Below are positions 1 to 13,571 of a DNA stretch of 64,000 nt, one piece after another. Source of the stretch: Prunella strophiata (taxonomy: Eukaryota > Chordata > Aves > Passeriformes > Prunellidae). Numbering within the stretch: position 1 is the stretch's first letter; each line of letters opens with the position of its first letter. The stretch spans positions 124,001 to 188,000 of the forward strand of contig JAZBQD010000022.1 in NCBI GenBank assembly GCA_036583965.1. Direction: 5' to 3'. The notes below the pieces were generated by a model. That model saw only the letters and a program-made list of their open reading frames with translations, was not told where the DNA came from and did not search any database. A program made the translations under genes and the position numbers.

Positions 1-2885
1 CTACCTTTTTCAGAAGGGTAAAGAAAATGCTGTCAAACTAATAAATTTTCTATGTATCAGGAATGAAACAGTGGGGATCCACCTATAGCATTTAGACAAA
101 AGGCTGTCACAAGATTGATGTAACCTGAGAAGACAACTAGTTATTCTTTTGTATACACATTTCCAAACAATTCTTTCGTGAAACTGTTATATTATCATTC
201 AAAGTTTTCAGAATTACCCCCACTGTTATATTCCAAGCGGAAAAGAAGCAAACAGTGTAACAAATCTATAGATTATAAAATCATACCCAACTCTGTTTGT
301 TCTGTAACATACAGAGACAACCTAAAAGATCACCAGCAGTGATGACAAGAAAACACTGTAACTAGCAATTGCAGCCATGAATTTTCAAAACAATGTGACT
401 GCTGATTTTCTTAAATCACACTGTGGCTAAACACTTCCAACAGTCTACAACACAGCCTTGCAATCTCATTATTTGTTTTTTCCTTTCTCTCTCTCTTTTT
501 AAAATTGAAAGACCTGTCTGAAAACAAAACAACTGCTGGACGTTTAACAGGTACTTTTAAACATAGTAAGTATTAGTGTCTCATAGCCTGAGGTTGGAAA
601 CATAACAGTAGTTGTCTCCTGTATTCATCTGGTTACACAAAATGTCCAACACCTCTCAGAATGCAGGGAAAGCCTTACTTTACAAGAAGAGCAACACTGC
701 CTAGTCTTTGCTATCAGCAGGGAGAGGGTCTCATGTATGAAACAAGATACAACATATGCAGGAGAATTCAAAGTCTCAAGGAGACTGGCTAAAGACCAGC
801 ACAAATTTCAGATTCAAGCCTGTAACTCAGATGGATTAGGAAGGAAACATGCAGATTTTTTCCTTTCATTACCCAAGTCTTTTATTAGGCCTGTAACACA
901 CATGTTCATTTCAGAAATATTTTAAATCTTGTATAAAAGTGGCTTGGAGTGATTTTGTAATAACTGGGTAGTACTAAAACATTTCTTACACAAGGCTGTG
1001 AGCCAATTCTATAAACCAGAATAACTGGAAAACTTCAGTGGCAGTTTTAATTTCCTAGTACATCCTCCAGCTCATTTCAAACCATCTCAGGCTTCCACAG
1101 ATGAAATAAGAACCATTTTCTCACAACGAAGTAACTGTCTTGCAGTGAGACAAGAGGCTCTACAGCACAAAACAGGATCCCCAAGAACTCTGCAAATCCT
1201 CACACCTGGTCATTCTCAATTCAGTTGTTTTATATTCAGTAGTTACTCTTAAAATCATCTATTGGTCTACTTGTTCATTTACACAGAATAAAGAAGCTGT
1301 TCTGTAAGTAATGATGTCTTCCTTGAGAAGACATTTATTCGCTGAAACAAGTCCTAGTTGAATATTCTCTTTTGATAAGCTAAATATTCATTCAAATCTG
1401 AAATTATTTACAAAGCAGTTTCAGTAACTCATACCAAGCTTTCAATACAGTTTTAAAAGTGTGGCCATTAGAAATGGTCATCAAATTTACTAAATAAGAA
1501 ATATATTAGATAAGCAGTGCTAATTGTTTTCCACAGTAATAAGCGATTCGAAAACGGGAATTAACAGAAACCAAAATCTACTAATGACATTCATTAACTG
1601 AGAGAAGCAAAGAGAAGGCCAGACTGATAGGCATTACAGAAGGATTTATGAGAGAAACTGCTTGGACAGTAAAACAGAAGATGAAAATCTAGAGACAGTG
1701 TTACATACAAGGGGAAAACAAAGAATCCTGACTTTCCATACAAAACAAGAAGAGCAAACCAGTGCCAATAAAGGCATAATCTTAGCATTACAAACAGTTT
1801 GTGCTTGCTACTCTGTGATTGCTACTAAACTTTGAGGTAACTGAATGTCAAAAATTATTAAGTAGAGCACAAAAAGCTTCTTGAACTCACTGTATAAAAT
1901 ATAAACTGCATTTCTATCTTGAATTTTGCAGGCAGTACACTTCATGTGCACCCTCTTCCCCTAAAAAAAGGATACAGGACTGAAACACTGCCCAGGCAAG
2001 TTGTCAAGGATGCCAAGTGGCATCTGTACAAGGCATGATCAAGTAATCCAAGGACTCTTCCTTTTGGAAGAGAGGTAATTGAAGATTTACTGTGAAGGCA
2101 ACAGATAATGACTGAAGTCCATAATGTCATAGTAGCCTCAAGCTGTGTAAGGAACAAGGTAGGTTTTATCTAGTGAAGGTAAAAATTACCATGTTCAATT
2201 CAAGCAAAAGAATGTGATACTGGACAGAGTTGAAGAAATCCTGCCAGCTGGCTGTTGTGCATGCAAGTTTATGTGTATTTAAAGCAAGAGTGCAAGTGTT
2301 CACAGAAGATAAATCTACTGAGGCATTAGAGGTTACCAATACAGATAGCAATTCTGGCCCAGGAAGGCTAAGCAGAATTCTTGAGCTCTTGTTATCCAGG
2401 GTCACCAATTTAAAAACATTTACTCTTTTTAGCTGCATTTTAGCATCTGACTAAATCACTTATAAAGCCAGAAAATAGTTCATTATATTGGACAACTTTC
2501 ATTAACAATAACCTTTGTGCAGAAATATTTCCAGGTGAAATACTGACCAAAAAACCCATTCATTCATCAAGTGGCTACTCGGTACATGTCACAAAAGAAA
2601 AGGAGACAATATCAAGACTGGAATGCATTTTAACTGTAGGTCTCTTTTAATACATTTTCACATTGAATTACACATATATTTATTCAGCAACTATGAGAAA
2701 ATCTCCTTCCAAAAAGTATGTAAACATATGTATAGCCCAAAAATCTCAACCTGACCTAATTTTTTCAAATATGAAATGGAGCGAACCATTCTTCTACATA
2801 CAGGGCTCTCCAGGTGCACAACATGGTACATTAGAACTCTTCTATCAATGAGCTACAAATAAATAAGGTAATTGTTCACACTCAC
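1..2885 (-). other. RALGPS1 intron (left part of it)
   Basis: This stretch follows the donor at 2885/2886 and runs out of the window. It is AT-rich non-coding sequence. I looked for the next expected exon (starting with residues like GIYLLDLIYID) and did not find it. Short ORFs here have no recognisable protein features. Confidence 0.7.
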
Positions 2886-3012
2886 CTAAATATGGAATTG
2901 TAGGAACCATTTTTAAGCTTCTGATGTACTCTCGTGTCCTTTTATAATTATCTTCCTTAGACAGTAAATAGTCTAACTTCTCAAAGGTGGTCTTGTCTTT
3001 CCGATTCAAAAG
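2886..3012 (-). CDS. RALGPS1: RALGPS1 coding exon 7 in window (RasGEF domain)
   Basis: The exon encodes [20 protein letters not shown] and then [20 protein letters not shown], ending in YL plus one base. It closely matches vertebrate RalGPS1 within the RasGEF domain (about residues 162-203 here). The acceptor is ttctctgtag and the donor gtgag. At 127 nt it ends in phase 1, so the following glycine codon is split across the intron. Compared with human, as I recall it, there are conservative changes (LLSKE for LMSKE, PTIP for PSIP). The continuation lies outside the window. Confidence 0.93.
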
Positions 3013-3525
3013 CTACAGAGAAAATGGAGATCATAAAATTTTCAAAGACAAATCCACACAAAACTAACAGTCAATAACCTGTTGAATTGCCCAGAGTAAA
3101 GGAGAGCATAGTCTAGTTAAGATTAAATTTATCATCATCATCCAAAGCAGCACAATGTTTGAAAACATGTTTACCTGTTTAAAAAAAAGGCCATTTAGTG
3201 TAGGTCTTAAGCTATGAAATGATAAGGGGACTGATACACGTTCTGCACAAGGGTGTTCTAAGATTACTTATCAACAGAAGTCTTCTTGAGCATACAACCA
3301 GTGGCTTCTAGAACACACAGGGAAACAGGAAATTTACAGGAAAATAGATGCAGCCAAAACTCTACTTTTCACAAAACATGTTAACAGACCACTACTTCTG
3401 CTACCATAGTACCACAAAAACAAGAACATAAAAGCACCTTCCCTCAGAGTTTACAATATGACAAATTCCAAAGAACCTCAGAATTCAAACAAGACAGAAG
3501 GGACAAGGTTCAAGGCAACACTTAC
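3013..3525 (-). other. RALGPS1 intron
   Basis: Intron between the KLLELNN and LLNRK exons, bounded by gtaagtgttg and ctctgtag on the minus strand. I see nothing else in it. Confidence 0.85.
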
Positions 3526-3618
3526 AGCCCAGGTTTTGGTCAGCCTGAAGATAGGAGCGCTCTGCAGTGCTGACACCACAGACATAAGAGAATGAAGATT
3601 GTTCAGTTCTAGAAGCTT
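3526..3618 (-). CDS. RALGPS1: RALGPS1 coding exon 6 (RasGEF domain)
   Basis: 93 nt in phase 0, encoding [20 protein letters not shown] followed by [11 protein letters not shown]. This is the '[24 protein letters not shown]' core of RasGEF/CDC25 catalytic domains, the region that includes the conserved helix packing against the GTPase. The acceptor is a T-run followed by cag and the donor is gtaagtg. It is identical or nearly identical to mammalian RalGPS1. Confidence 0.95.
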
Positions 3619-5220
3619 CTGAAAAAAGGGAATAATAGCTTTTAAGCACATTGGAAAGGGAAGCAGGATTAATTAATATCAAAGTTGCATTAATAAACCA
3701 TTATTTTTTCATTAATAAAATACAAAGTTTTCATCTATGACTGCAGACAAAATATTATCCAATGCTGTCATATGCAAGATTCCTAAGACCACTTTAAAAG
3801 CTGCTAATTTTACAAGTATACCCATCAATATAATAGGCATTTCAGTTTCGATAATACAAACAGAACGTGATTTCAGTTTTCTATTTTCTAAGGCTATTTC
3901 TTCAGGAACAGACAATAGGAAAAAAGTATTTTATGCATTGTTCTTGAAAAGTTATGTAATTTTAGAAATGAAATATTTAATCAAGCAAAAACATTACTCA
4001 AAGATGCTGACAACCCTCTCAAAATTAACACAACTTTTGCCTTTGTAATCTGTTTTATAGGAAAAATTTACCTCACTTCAATATATTTTGAATTTACTCT
4101 GTGTGTTGATAATTACTCAAAACACACTGATCTCAGGCAATACTTTGGAAAAAAGCTGTCAAGATGACAATGCTTGCTACAACAAGCATAAAAATGTAAA
4201 ATAGGAAAATGAGAACTGTTGTCGTGTGGCTTCTTTGTAATGCTTAATAAGAGGCTGGATTCATCCTTGTCTGATCCATTTACTCACTGCTCAGAAGCAT
4301 TTAAGGAAGATCTGGACTTTATGGAGGGAAAAGCAGAAAAAGTAAAAAAGCAAGAGAAGGAAAGAGGGCAGTGTTCCCCCTCATGAAGGCTAAAAAAAAC
4401 CCAAACACCACAACTCTTAGTTCTAAGAACAACCTAAGACCTGCAAGTTGAACATTCTCCTATTACTTGGACTATTTTTTAATGCCAGTAACTTACCCAG
4501 ACAAATTTTCTTCTAAAAATACAAAACTGCTAAGTAAATTGATTGGAAATCTGCACAATACAAAAATTGTTTTGTACTACATGGAAAATATTATTTTAAT
4601 TACCTACACACATACACAATTTTACACGCACAAAGTTCACATATGGGACTTTGATCCAAGTACTGTGTCACTGAGAGTCATATAAAACAGAATGACTGCA
4701 GGTCATGAAAGAGATATATATTTTAAAATTTGCTTGTTGTAAAGTTGAGAGTAAAATGCAGTGCTAAAACTCAATAAAATAACTGAGCTTAAAAGCAGTG
4801 CTTTATACCAGCAACTACATATTGCAAGCAGGAATACAAGTCTCACAATAACGATTTTAGAAGCAAGGAATTTCTTTTCATAAAAGTTTGAAAATGGTGG
4901 GAGACAAAACCCTGAACAATTTACAACCACATTTGAAGTTCTCAACACACGATTAGCCACCAACAACCCAAACCACTTTTAAACCTCGTAGGCAGAGGTA
5001 CAAGATGAGTCACACTGAACTGGGTAGGTTCATCTAACCAAGTAGAAAAGAACAGTTCTCGTTCCTTTCCTTCACCTTAATCATGTAGTACAACGTAACA
5101 GATGTGCTAAAACAGAACTGTTACCCTCTGCAATCTAACAAGACCTCACAGGAGTAGTGCAGAAACAAACATGAAGGAATTTTAAGGTTTTGAATGATAG
5201 TGTAAGAAATCTGCACTTAC
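3619..5220 (-). other. RALGPS1 intron
   Basis: AT-rich intron of about 1.6 kb with no recognisable mobile element or second gene. The short ORFs on both strands here do not resemble known proteins. Confidence 0.8.
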
Positions 5221-5310
5221 TTTAGCTATTTTCACAAAGTGGCTCAGTATTTCTGCCCTTATTTTTAAGGTCTGTGCTGTTAATATTTCTCGTACAACCC
5301 AAAAACTGAC
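5221..5310 (-). CDS. RALGPS1: RALGPS1 coding exon 5 (RasGEF domain)
   Basis: 90 nt in phase 0, encoding [20 protein letters not shown] followed by [10 protein letters not shown]. This is the N-terminal part of the RasGEF catalytic core (family pattern 'WVxxEIL... [13 protein letters not shown]'). The acceptor is ctttatag and the donor gtaagtgc. It matches mammalian RalGPS1 residue for residue as far as I can recall. Confidence 0.95.
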
Positions 5311-5802
5311 CTATAAAGTAAACAAATACAACTTTATTTATTACAAAAAAAATTGGACTTTATTAGTCTATTAGATTAAATATTTGCAAACTCTCACAAT
5401 GCTCCAGGAAGAAAACAGGGTAAGGAAAGAAAAGATTTCTGATCCCATGAATTCTCATCTGTATCACTGCAATTGCCCTGAAGCATTATCAGCACAAGAG
5501 ATAGAGAAGTGAGACAACACCAAGATAACTGAATGAGCAAATGAAACCCAGAAAAAAAGAAAAAAAATTGCTAATGTTGCACCATAGCAAAACAAATCAG
5601 GAAGTAATAATTAGGAACAGATGGCCTAGAGGAACAACATGAAAATGTGGACAAAGCAATTGAAAACAGGAGTTGTAATTTAAAAATCTTAATCCTCATT
5701 TGGAAAAATAGGTTTTAATTCCCATGAGTAGTTCTGTTTAACTTTATACTCAAAGACAACTGTCAAACAGTACCAGTTCATGACAGTAATCAAATTATAT
5801 AC
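5311..5802 (-). other. RALGPS1 intron
   Basis: Intron of 492 bp bounded by gtatat and ctttatag on the minus strand, AT-rich. I see nothing else in it. Confidence 0.85.
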
Positions 5803-5886
5803 CTGGTTAAACCTCCTAGTAAAGGCAACAATATTTGGAGCGAGGGTGTGTTTTTCTTTCTTATTCCATCCACAGCTGGCTAGTTC
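5803..5886 (-). CDS. RALGPS1: RALGPS1 coding exon 4 (RasGEF domain)
   Basis: 84 nt in phase 0, encoding [20 protein letters not shown] followed by AFTRRFNQ. The 'ELxxxxWsKkek...[12 protein letters not shown]' stretch is the typical start of the catalytic RasGEF core after the structural N-terminal segment. The acceptor is gtttcctag and the donor gtatat, a slightly weaker donor than its neighbours. Confidence 0.94.
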
Positions 5887-8813
5887 CTAGGAAACACATT
5901 TAAAAATTGCCTTAAAAAACAGAAATGAGTTCTCCTTAACACTAATTCTAAATCATTCTTCTGTTTTCAGAACCACAAGTCTCAATTTCAATCAAAATGT
6001 TGTTCAACTTTCCAAATATACATTGCTAATTTTAGACACCTTCATACGAAAAAGCAGAGTCAGCCAAAGAGAATTCTGCCTCTGAAAAGCACTTTGTAAT
6101 GCTGATAAATGGAACACACTCTAGAGATCTGTACGGTACATGCCTGTGTGAGCAGCAGGAAAAGCACTTCCAGCTCCAAACACATTCTGAATCCCCATCT
6201 CCAGCACTTAAAACCTCTGCAGATAAAAATACCAATTTGCATCTGTCAGGACACTGGATTCTCCACATGAACAGTGCACATCTGGTCTTATGATACTAGA
6301 AATCATGTTTATGTGGAAAAAAAATCTCAGACACTCTACTAGGGACAGCAAAACTTACCTTTGTCAGAAAAGTGGAAGAGATCAGTAACCTAAGGCTATT
6401 AAGCAGTTGCAAGAGGGCTAGTGAGTAACAATGAAAAATCCTCTGTAGGGCAAAATCATTTCACTACGTTTAAATTCAGACTGAATAGGAAGTTTCATAA
6501 AAGTGAGTGATTCAAAATGCCCCTGCTGATTTTTTTTATACTGCTACAATATACAGTGTTCGAGAATTACACTTCATCCCTTTTTTTTTTTTTTTTTGGT
6601 ATGGAGGGATGCTGGTGGTTTCCTCAATGCACACAGTCACAGGAAACATTCCCATCAAGTGTGCAAAACCCTGAAATTTGTGGAGATTGCCATTTTAGGA
6701 CTTGGAAAAAAATCTAAATAAAGTCACATAGAAATCTAAAATGTAAGCATAATTATTTCTGCTGGAGAACAAAGAATTGTTAACTAGACATCCTCTTTCT
6801 AAACTCTGCAAAGTAAAATGCAGATGTGTTTTCTAGTAATAGCTGTTGAAAAGCAGGAAAAAACAGCAAATACCATGCTTAAAGGATGTTTGTGTGTTTG
6901 AGATAAGACTTAGCAACCAAAACTCTGAAATCTTAGGTATCTCCACCCACGCATGTTAAAAGAATAAAACCTTAAATTTCAACTAGAAAATGTTAATTTT
7001 ATTAGTCTAACAACTTACCTAATAGCAAGGGGCAGTTTCATGACAAATACACAGACTATTTCTTGCTTTAAAACCTAGTCCTACAGTTGGCAGAATTTCA
7101 GGATAGAAACAGTTGCTTATTTTTGGCAAACTATATTGACGATTCCAATAAAATGAAAATCAGAAACCATAAACTATTAGTTGTTAATTGTGCTAACTGC
7201 TACATATTCCAACATCTATATTCTAGCAGAAGCTGAAAATACAGTATTTTTCTTTCTGATCACTCCTCAGAGAGTTACATCTATTTGCCAGAGTAGCAAA
7301 ATTTCATTTCCAAAAGGCAAAATAAAGCAATTACAAAGGAAAAGAAGAACAGCAAATCAATTGTTTTGGGATCTTTTTTGCTATAAAATTCTATGGCACA
7401 GGTTTCATATCAACTAAAGTAAATGCAAAATTTGCTTTAAAAATGAACACCTATAGTTCTGTATTTTATTTTTTAGTTCATTCATCTCCTCAGAGTATGA
7501 CACTACCTCCACTTTTGGCAAAGGTAGTTAGAATAAAAAACCCTCTCTGTTTTGTTCTGATATTTGTCTAAACAAAACATCATGGAAAAGTATCTATGCA
7601 TCAATTTGTACATATTGAAAATTTTTTGCTAGCAGATTTTTCTATGGGCATTGCTAATTTCTTATTGCATTATTTGTTTGCATTTTTTTCCCCACAGGAA
7701 ATAAAAGTCTCCCCAGCTGCCTGGAACACACATGTCATTTCAGAAGCATGAGAGTGTTTTCAGCTATAAAAACTGTCTTGGTGTTCTTAGGGGGAAAAAA
7801 AGTAATTATCTGACAGGAAGGACAGACAACAGATAGACAAATTTTTGACTTCCTTCCTATATTTCCTCAAAATAGAAGTCTGCTAATCTCTCTGAACTAT
7901 TGTAATAAACGACTTGTTTTGTTAGTGACCTAATTAGGTGGCTAGAGCTTCCCCTAAAAACCTTCTAAACTTGCCTGCCCCTACTGATGTTGTTGGAAAT
8001 TCAGTTCTGCTGACATTATAGGGGAGGATGGGCTGCCCTTTATATAACCATGATAGTCCAACCTTAGGACAAGAAGACAACAAGTTACAATGGATACATC
8101 ATCTTATATTCAAAACACCTGAAGCGGGAGTCATGTGATTCTTGTACCTTTTGCAGTAAATAAATTTATCATATTTTTATGCAAATTTGTCATATTCTGA
8201 CAACTACTTGTATTCTTCATTTCTCAAGTTCTTATTACTGATTTTCAAATGCCTATGTTAACTTTGACTGTTTTTCATCAACAGGCCTCGAGTTCCCTTC
8301 TGTGTCTTTTTTAAAAGGTTAAAATCTTAAAAGACAGTAATACACTAAGTTTTAAGGGTTTGGGCTGATTTAATCCCAGCATTTATTATTCTGAATCTTA
8401 AAAATCATTGTACAAATTAAGACACTTATAAAGCAGTTGTTGCAGTCTAAAATTGAGATTATGCCCAGAGGCAGGAGTCAAAAGTCTGAAATCAGGTATT
8501 AATTGAAAAACAGCAGCAGAAGGGAGAAGAGAGAATTTTTACACTTGATAAACTTATCAAGAAACACTCCACTCAAAGCAAGACAAGAAGACTTCCAGAA
8601 AAGCACAGTTATCCCCTTTGGCAACAGATGACAAACCAAAGAAACTCATGCTGGATTACACATTCACAGTACTAACAGGGAATATACCTAGAAAAACATT
8701 AGTGAAGTGAAAGAAGGTGAGCATTTTCGAACAAAAAAAGCATTCTTTGAATCGTCAAATTTCCTCAGGCATTGAATTCCAAACATGTAAGCAAATGGTT
8801 TAGGAAAACCTAC
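5887..8813 (-). other. RALGPS1 intron
   Basis: Intron of 2.9 kb. It contains a 17-base T-run near 6582-6598 and otherwise unremarkable AT-rich sequence. No coding segment is recognised. Confidence 0.8.
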
Positions 8814-8864
8814 CTCAGGCTGTATAGCTTTAAATACTGGCATATCCATCAATGTTATCTGGCT
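8814..8864 (-). CDS. RALGPS1: RALGPS1 coding exon 3 (51-nt micro-type exon)
   Basis: Short exon of 17 codons, SQITLMDMPVFKAIQPE, in phase 0 at both ends. It belongs to the start of the RasGEF domain ('p..fA.QlTlmd.plFkaIqPeE' in the family). The acceptor is cttcatttcag and the donor gtaggt. The methionine in TLMDMPVF replaces the isoleucine of mammals. Confidence 0.94.
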
Positions 8865-9248
8865 CTGAAATGAAGACAGAATTTTACACCATGTAATATG
8901 AAGAGCTAACAATGATGTATTTCTATCTGCCCTTCAGTAACTACAAACCATACACATATTCCTTACTAACCAGAACTAACCTATGCTAGGGTCTCTTAAA
9001 GACTTAAAAAATGCAAATGACTTTATCAGTAAAACAAATATGCTGTATCAGGTTAGTACTAAATGATTAAATCCCAAAACAGGCTTATTTTACTGAAGTT
9101 GATAAAGTCAGAAATTTGTTTTCAAAAACACAGGAGGTTAATTTAAAAGTTGGGATTTTTTAAAGAAAAAATATTTAATGTATTTTTTAGTACTCTGCAA
9201 CCCTGAGTATTATACAAGCTTAAATGCAAGAATAACATTTATACTTAC
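8865..9248 (-). other. RALGPS1 intron
   Basis: Intron of 384 bp between donor gtaagtat and acceptor cttcatttcag. Nothing else is seen. Confidence 0.85.
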
Positions 9249-9356
9249 AGCAAACTCCTCAGGAGTTACTTTCAACACATCAAATACAACTGCATCGTAG
9301 CTTTTATTGGCATAATCTGAACTTCGCCCTTCCAGAGAATCTGAGCTGCTACTACC
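9249..9356 (-). CDS. RALGPS1: RALGPS1 coding exon 2
   Basis: 108 nt, 36 codons, phase 0 at both ends. It encodes [20 protein letters not shown] followed by [16 protein letters not shown]: a serine-rich N-terminal linker followed by the entry into the RasGEF domain. The acceptor is a long pyrimidine tract ending tttgtag and the donor is gtaagtat. The match to mammalian RalGPS1 is strong apart from small changes in the linker. Confidence 0.95.
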
Positions 9357-10732
9357 CTACAAAGAAAAAATAGTAGGCTTATCTGCAGAATGATTAATTT
9401 AATCTCAAAATCAGGAAACAAATATGTGTAAAAATACTAAGTAATGACAAGAAAATGTGTGAACTTCAAGAAGTGTCAGACACCAAATTATCAAATTTAG
9501 TTTTGCACTGCTCACAAATGTTTCCAACTTCCTTCTGCAAAAACTACAGCGACATAAAATTTTAGCTCTATGAAATTTTCAGCTTTAGCAAGTGATTTTT
9601 AAAATCATAGACTAAATGAAAGAGCTGTTGCACAAAAGGAATTGTGTTGAGATTTTGAAGATTCATTCTCCACAGGATTTTTAAAATTAAATGCACAAAG
9701 TAAAGACTGGGTAGGTCTAAGTCAACTTGCTCTATCCACAACATTATAACAAAGGGAAAACTGATACATTCTGAAATTTAACCTGCACACTACTGATTAG
9801 GAAAGCCTGACATTTTAGGGTTAGTAGTAGTCGTATTGAAAGCTATGGATCTTCATTTATTTAATGTGGCAAAACAAAAAACCTGGCAATGAAAAACTGA
9901 AAAGGGTCATCACAAGATTTGATTAAGTCTGGAAAAGCAAAGGAGAAAATATATAACAGGTTATTAATATGCTCGTTTGTAAATCCATTCCAACTTTGGA
10001 ATACATATACAGTATTACTGTCCACCTTAAAGCTGAAAAAGTTTCTCCAATCCTACATTTAAAATGTGTGCTCTACAGGACAAGATTTACTGTAGCTGAT
10101 TAATAATATTTCATCATAATATTAGATGAAAGCAAAAAACTAGAAAAACTCCAGCAGCTCATTCCCAAGACGCGTTCCTTTGGCTGTCATGGAGCAACAA
10201 ACAGGCCATTAGCTGTGCACAGCAGCTCAATGTGGAACGAGGTAGCTTTTGGAAGTAGCACAAAAGAGCCACCTGGTCTCCAAAGGATACAAACATTAAA
10301 ATGAACAAAATCTTAGTGCACTTTCTCACTAGCAGACCGGTACATTAAAAAGACAAAAAAAAAAAAAAAAAAAAAAAAAAGGCAGCTGTATATTTCTGGG
10401 TTCTATTTCTGCCTGACTTCATTTTGATGGTATATTACATTGCTCTGAACTCACCAATAACACATGGGTGCTCTAAGTTACAGAGTAACAGGTCAAAAGT
10501 GCTATTTAAAACTAAACAAAATGAGTAATCATTAACAACAACAATAAACAAAAACGTGGCTGTGAACACCAAAAACCATGGAGTGTTCTACAATTACTCT
10601 CTTGCCATGTTAGTTCTTTTTCTTACAAATGCTGTGGTATTTGACTAGTAGTGGAAAGGGCTTCTGTGAAAGCTGAAACAAGCCAAAATTTCCATTTTGA
10701 TACAGGATCTAATAAAACCCAATGAACTGTAC
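9357..10732 (-). other. RALGPS1 intron
   Basis: Intron of 1.4 kb. It holds a 26-28 base A-run (10,351-10,380) that is likely length-polymorphic. No other feature is seen. Confidence 0.8.
10351..10380. repeat. poly(A) homopolymer run
   Basis: Nearly uninterrupted run of A on the plus strand inside a RALGPS1 intron. I see no clear retroelement body or target-site duplication next to it, so I call it a simple homopolymer rather than a retroposon tail. Confidence 0.9.
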
Positions 10733-10789
10733 CTCTGGAGTGGCGGAGGTGACCATCACACTGGCCATGAGGTCATTCCTTTTATACAT
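10733..10789 (-). CDS. RALGPS1: RALGPS1 first coding exon (start codon)
   Basis: The coding part is 57 nt: MYKRNDLMASVMVTSATPE, joining in phase 0 to GSSSSDS of the next exon. Mammalian RalGPS1 begins MYKRNGLMASVLVTSATPQ, so this ATG (complement of 10787-10789) is the start. The donor is gtacag, a usable but non-ideal GT site. The exon continues upstream as 5' UTR to about 10,828, where minus-strand sequence reads as a T-rich tract ending in ccag. Confidence 0.93.
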
Positions 10790-10828
10790 GCTCTCCACAA
10801 GATGCGGAAAGTTTCAGCTCAGCCAGCA
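10790..10828 (-). other. RALGPS1 5' UTR part of exon 2
   Basis: Sequence between the start codon and a likely acceptor (T-rich tract ending tttcaaccag on the minus strand). No upstream ATG is seen in it. The acceptor position is a prediction. Confidence 0.6.
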
Positions 10829-13571
10829 CTGGTTGAAAACAGAAAACAGAAATTCCTGCAAAGCAAATTATTTGTGGAATAAATCAAATTTATTAAAAAA
10901 CCCAAAATTAAACACAGAAAATAACCCAGCAATAGAAGATATTTCATTTTTCCTACTCAGAGCAAAGGACTTAGGAAACAAGATTATCTTAGGAGATAGA
11001 TGCTCTCTTCTTTTCCAGGTACCAAATGTGAAGGAGTACAATTGAATACTGCTAAAGCCATGCCAAGTCCTTACCCTTACCTCCACTTAACTCAAGAAAT
11101 ACAGGGGGAAAAAAGTTTATCATTTGTCATTCATGCTGAACTAAGTTTTATATAAAGTCCCTCCCAGGCAGGACAAAGTCTCAGAAACTGCAGGCTACCA
11201 CAAACTGCTTACAGAACTAGCAAGTCAGCTCAAGCTGATTCTCTTTAACTGAGCAAACAGCATGGTTGTGTCATCATTCCCCACAGCACACATAGATGAG
11301 CCCATGGCAGGCACTGACACCGATTCCTGTAAATGGACTCTTTCTGCAAAATCTGTAGTTGCTCATATGTGCAGCAAGGGATACTGCCACATCTCCCTCT
11401 CATCCTCGCGTTCCCTCCCACAACACTGATCGCACCAACAGAAAAATTCTGAAAAAGCAAAACAGCTAAGAATAAAAATAACCTCTTATTTTACTCTCTG
11501 TAGAAAGATGAAGTCTTCACTTCTCATTCCTACAGTGACAAACAGTTCTCCCCAGGATCTCTCATGAAACAAGTCACTCATTTTGCTTCAAATAATGCCA
11601 AAATCTTCTCTGCTAAACAAGGCAAGAGTCAATTTCTTTTATATTTTCTCCTGATAAGTTTAAGTCATTTTTAGCACTAACAGGCTGCTAAGTATTTCTA
11701 GGTCTTGAGTTGCTCTTCTTAACAGTTCTCACAATCCTGAAGTGGAAAGTGATTCTGTAGATGTAATTTCTTTAACATGTGGCATTTACATTAAGTCCAC
11801 AAAAATATTCTTGTGTCCTCCATCCCTGCCTTTCTGAATAGGTTCTCCAGGGCATGAGGAATCAGTAACGGTGTGAAAGGGGAAAGAAAAATCCCATATG
11901 TGAACTTGTATCATGCCCGAGTTCAGCTTTACACTAAGTTTTAATGTTCATTATATCAAAGTGAGACAAAAATGCTTTAATACCTAAACCCAAAAGCACT
12001 AATATACTTTTACCTTTCAACATTCAACACGTACATAAATCTTGCAAAGCTAGAAACTTTTATTCTAGACGGGATCAAAATAGATTCTCCTTGCCTTACC
12101 CCCTCCCCCCAAAATGTTCCAAATATAACACAAGCATTAAAAATGCACTGCTTTTTTCCTATGTGCACAGATTTCTCCAAGATTCACATTTATGAAAAAA
12201 TGCTTCTCTACACACTCACTTGTTTTGCTAGCTTCATGAAAGTCACAGGAAGCAATTATCCTTTTAAGTCAAGTCCACTTGATCATTTGAACTGTTTCCC
12301 CACCTGCAGAAAGCATCACTCTGCACACAAAGTAACACAGGAACTAATACTATGCCCATAGTATGAAGAGCTATCAGACAACATAGAGAAAGATACTAAA
12401 AATAATACTTCCCTGTACTTGCCATATTTCACACCAACAAGATTAAAAAGAAATTTCTCAAATCCCAGAAATTATCAAAGGCCCAAAATGCTGGCAACAA
12501 AATGTAAGAAGTCACTTAAATGACATACAACTTTTCACAGCTTTTGATTAATACAATTTCTTTCAACTTGCTCAGGTTAACCATTAAAATGATGCACTAC
12601 ACAAACAGTGCTAAAAATCAAAACTAAGGAAACACCTTATCTGTTTGCACAGAAGGTTCACAGGCACACTGCAATATATCTTCATAGGCTGCCAGAAGCA
12701 AAGCGGATAAATCAGGATGCAATGGACACCAGAGGTTGTCTGTTCTTCTTTGCCAATTTGACAAACCCATTTAGATATGAAGCACTCTCTGAAGCAAAAC
12801 TGAAGCCAGTGCAAAAACAACTGGAAAAAAACCCAAAAATACCACCATCAAAACCAAGCACAGAAGCAAACCTCAGAGCCATTATTTTACCAGCATTTGT
12901 CAAATATTGTTATCTACGCCACAGAAGCAACATTCCCTGAAAGCAAAATGCAAATTTTATATTGCTGTTAGTAATATGCATGTAATGCAGTCAAAGTGTC
13001 CCTAAGTTCAGTCTCAGTACTAGTTATCCAACTCACAAGTCACTGAGACTCTTACGCACAGTAAAACCACTTCTGGCCAATAAAGTCCACGTGCTCTAAT
13101 TTCTGAATGCTAGCAGAGCAACCTGAGGAAGTTACTGACTGTTCACACTGCTTTCAGCAAATACAAAGATAACCATGTCAGCAACCACTGATGACCGTTG
13201 TTCTTATTGATTTTTTCATTGAGGGGAAAAATACTGAGCTATATATGCTTCTTACAAGCCCTAATTCAGCCATTCCAGACTCCACAAGTCAACTGGCTTA
13301 GCTGATTTAAAAAACCATTTACTTACTACTTTCATTAGTTGATTATGGTTTTCCTAATACCACTGAATCATGAACTGAGAGCTGCAACATGCTTTTAAGA
13401 AAATATACTTCAGCATTCTACCGAAAGATAAATGTTCTTTCTTAAGCTTAAATCAGCTGGACAACTGGTTCAGTGAGAACAATCAAAATGCACTAGGGCC
13501 CTACCTGGGCACTGATAAACTTGGTTAGAACCAACAGAAGTAACCAGTAGGGTTTGCAGTTTCTTAAAAAT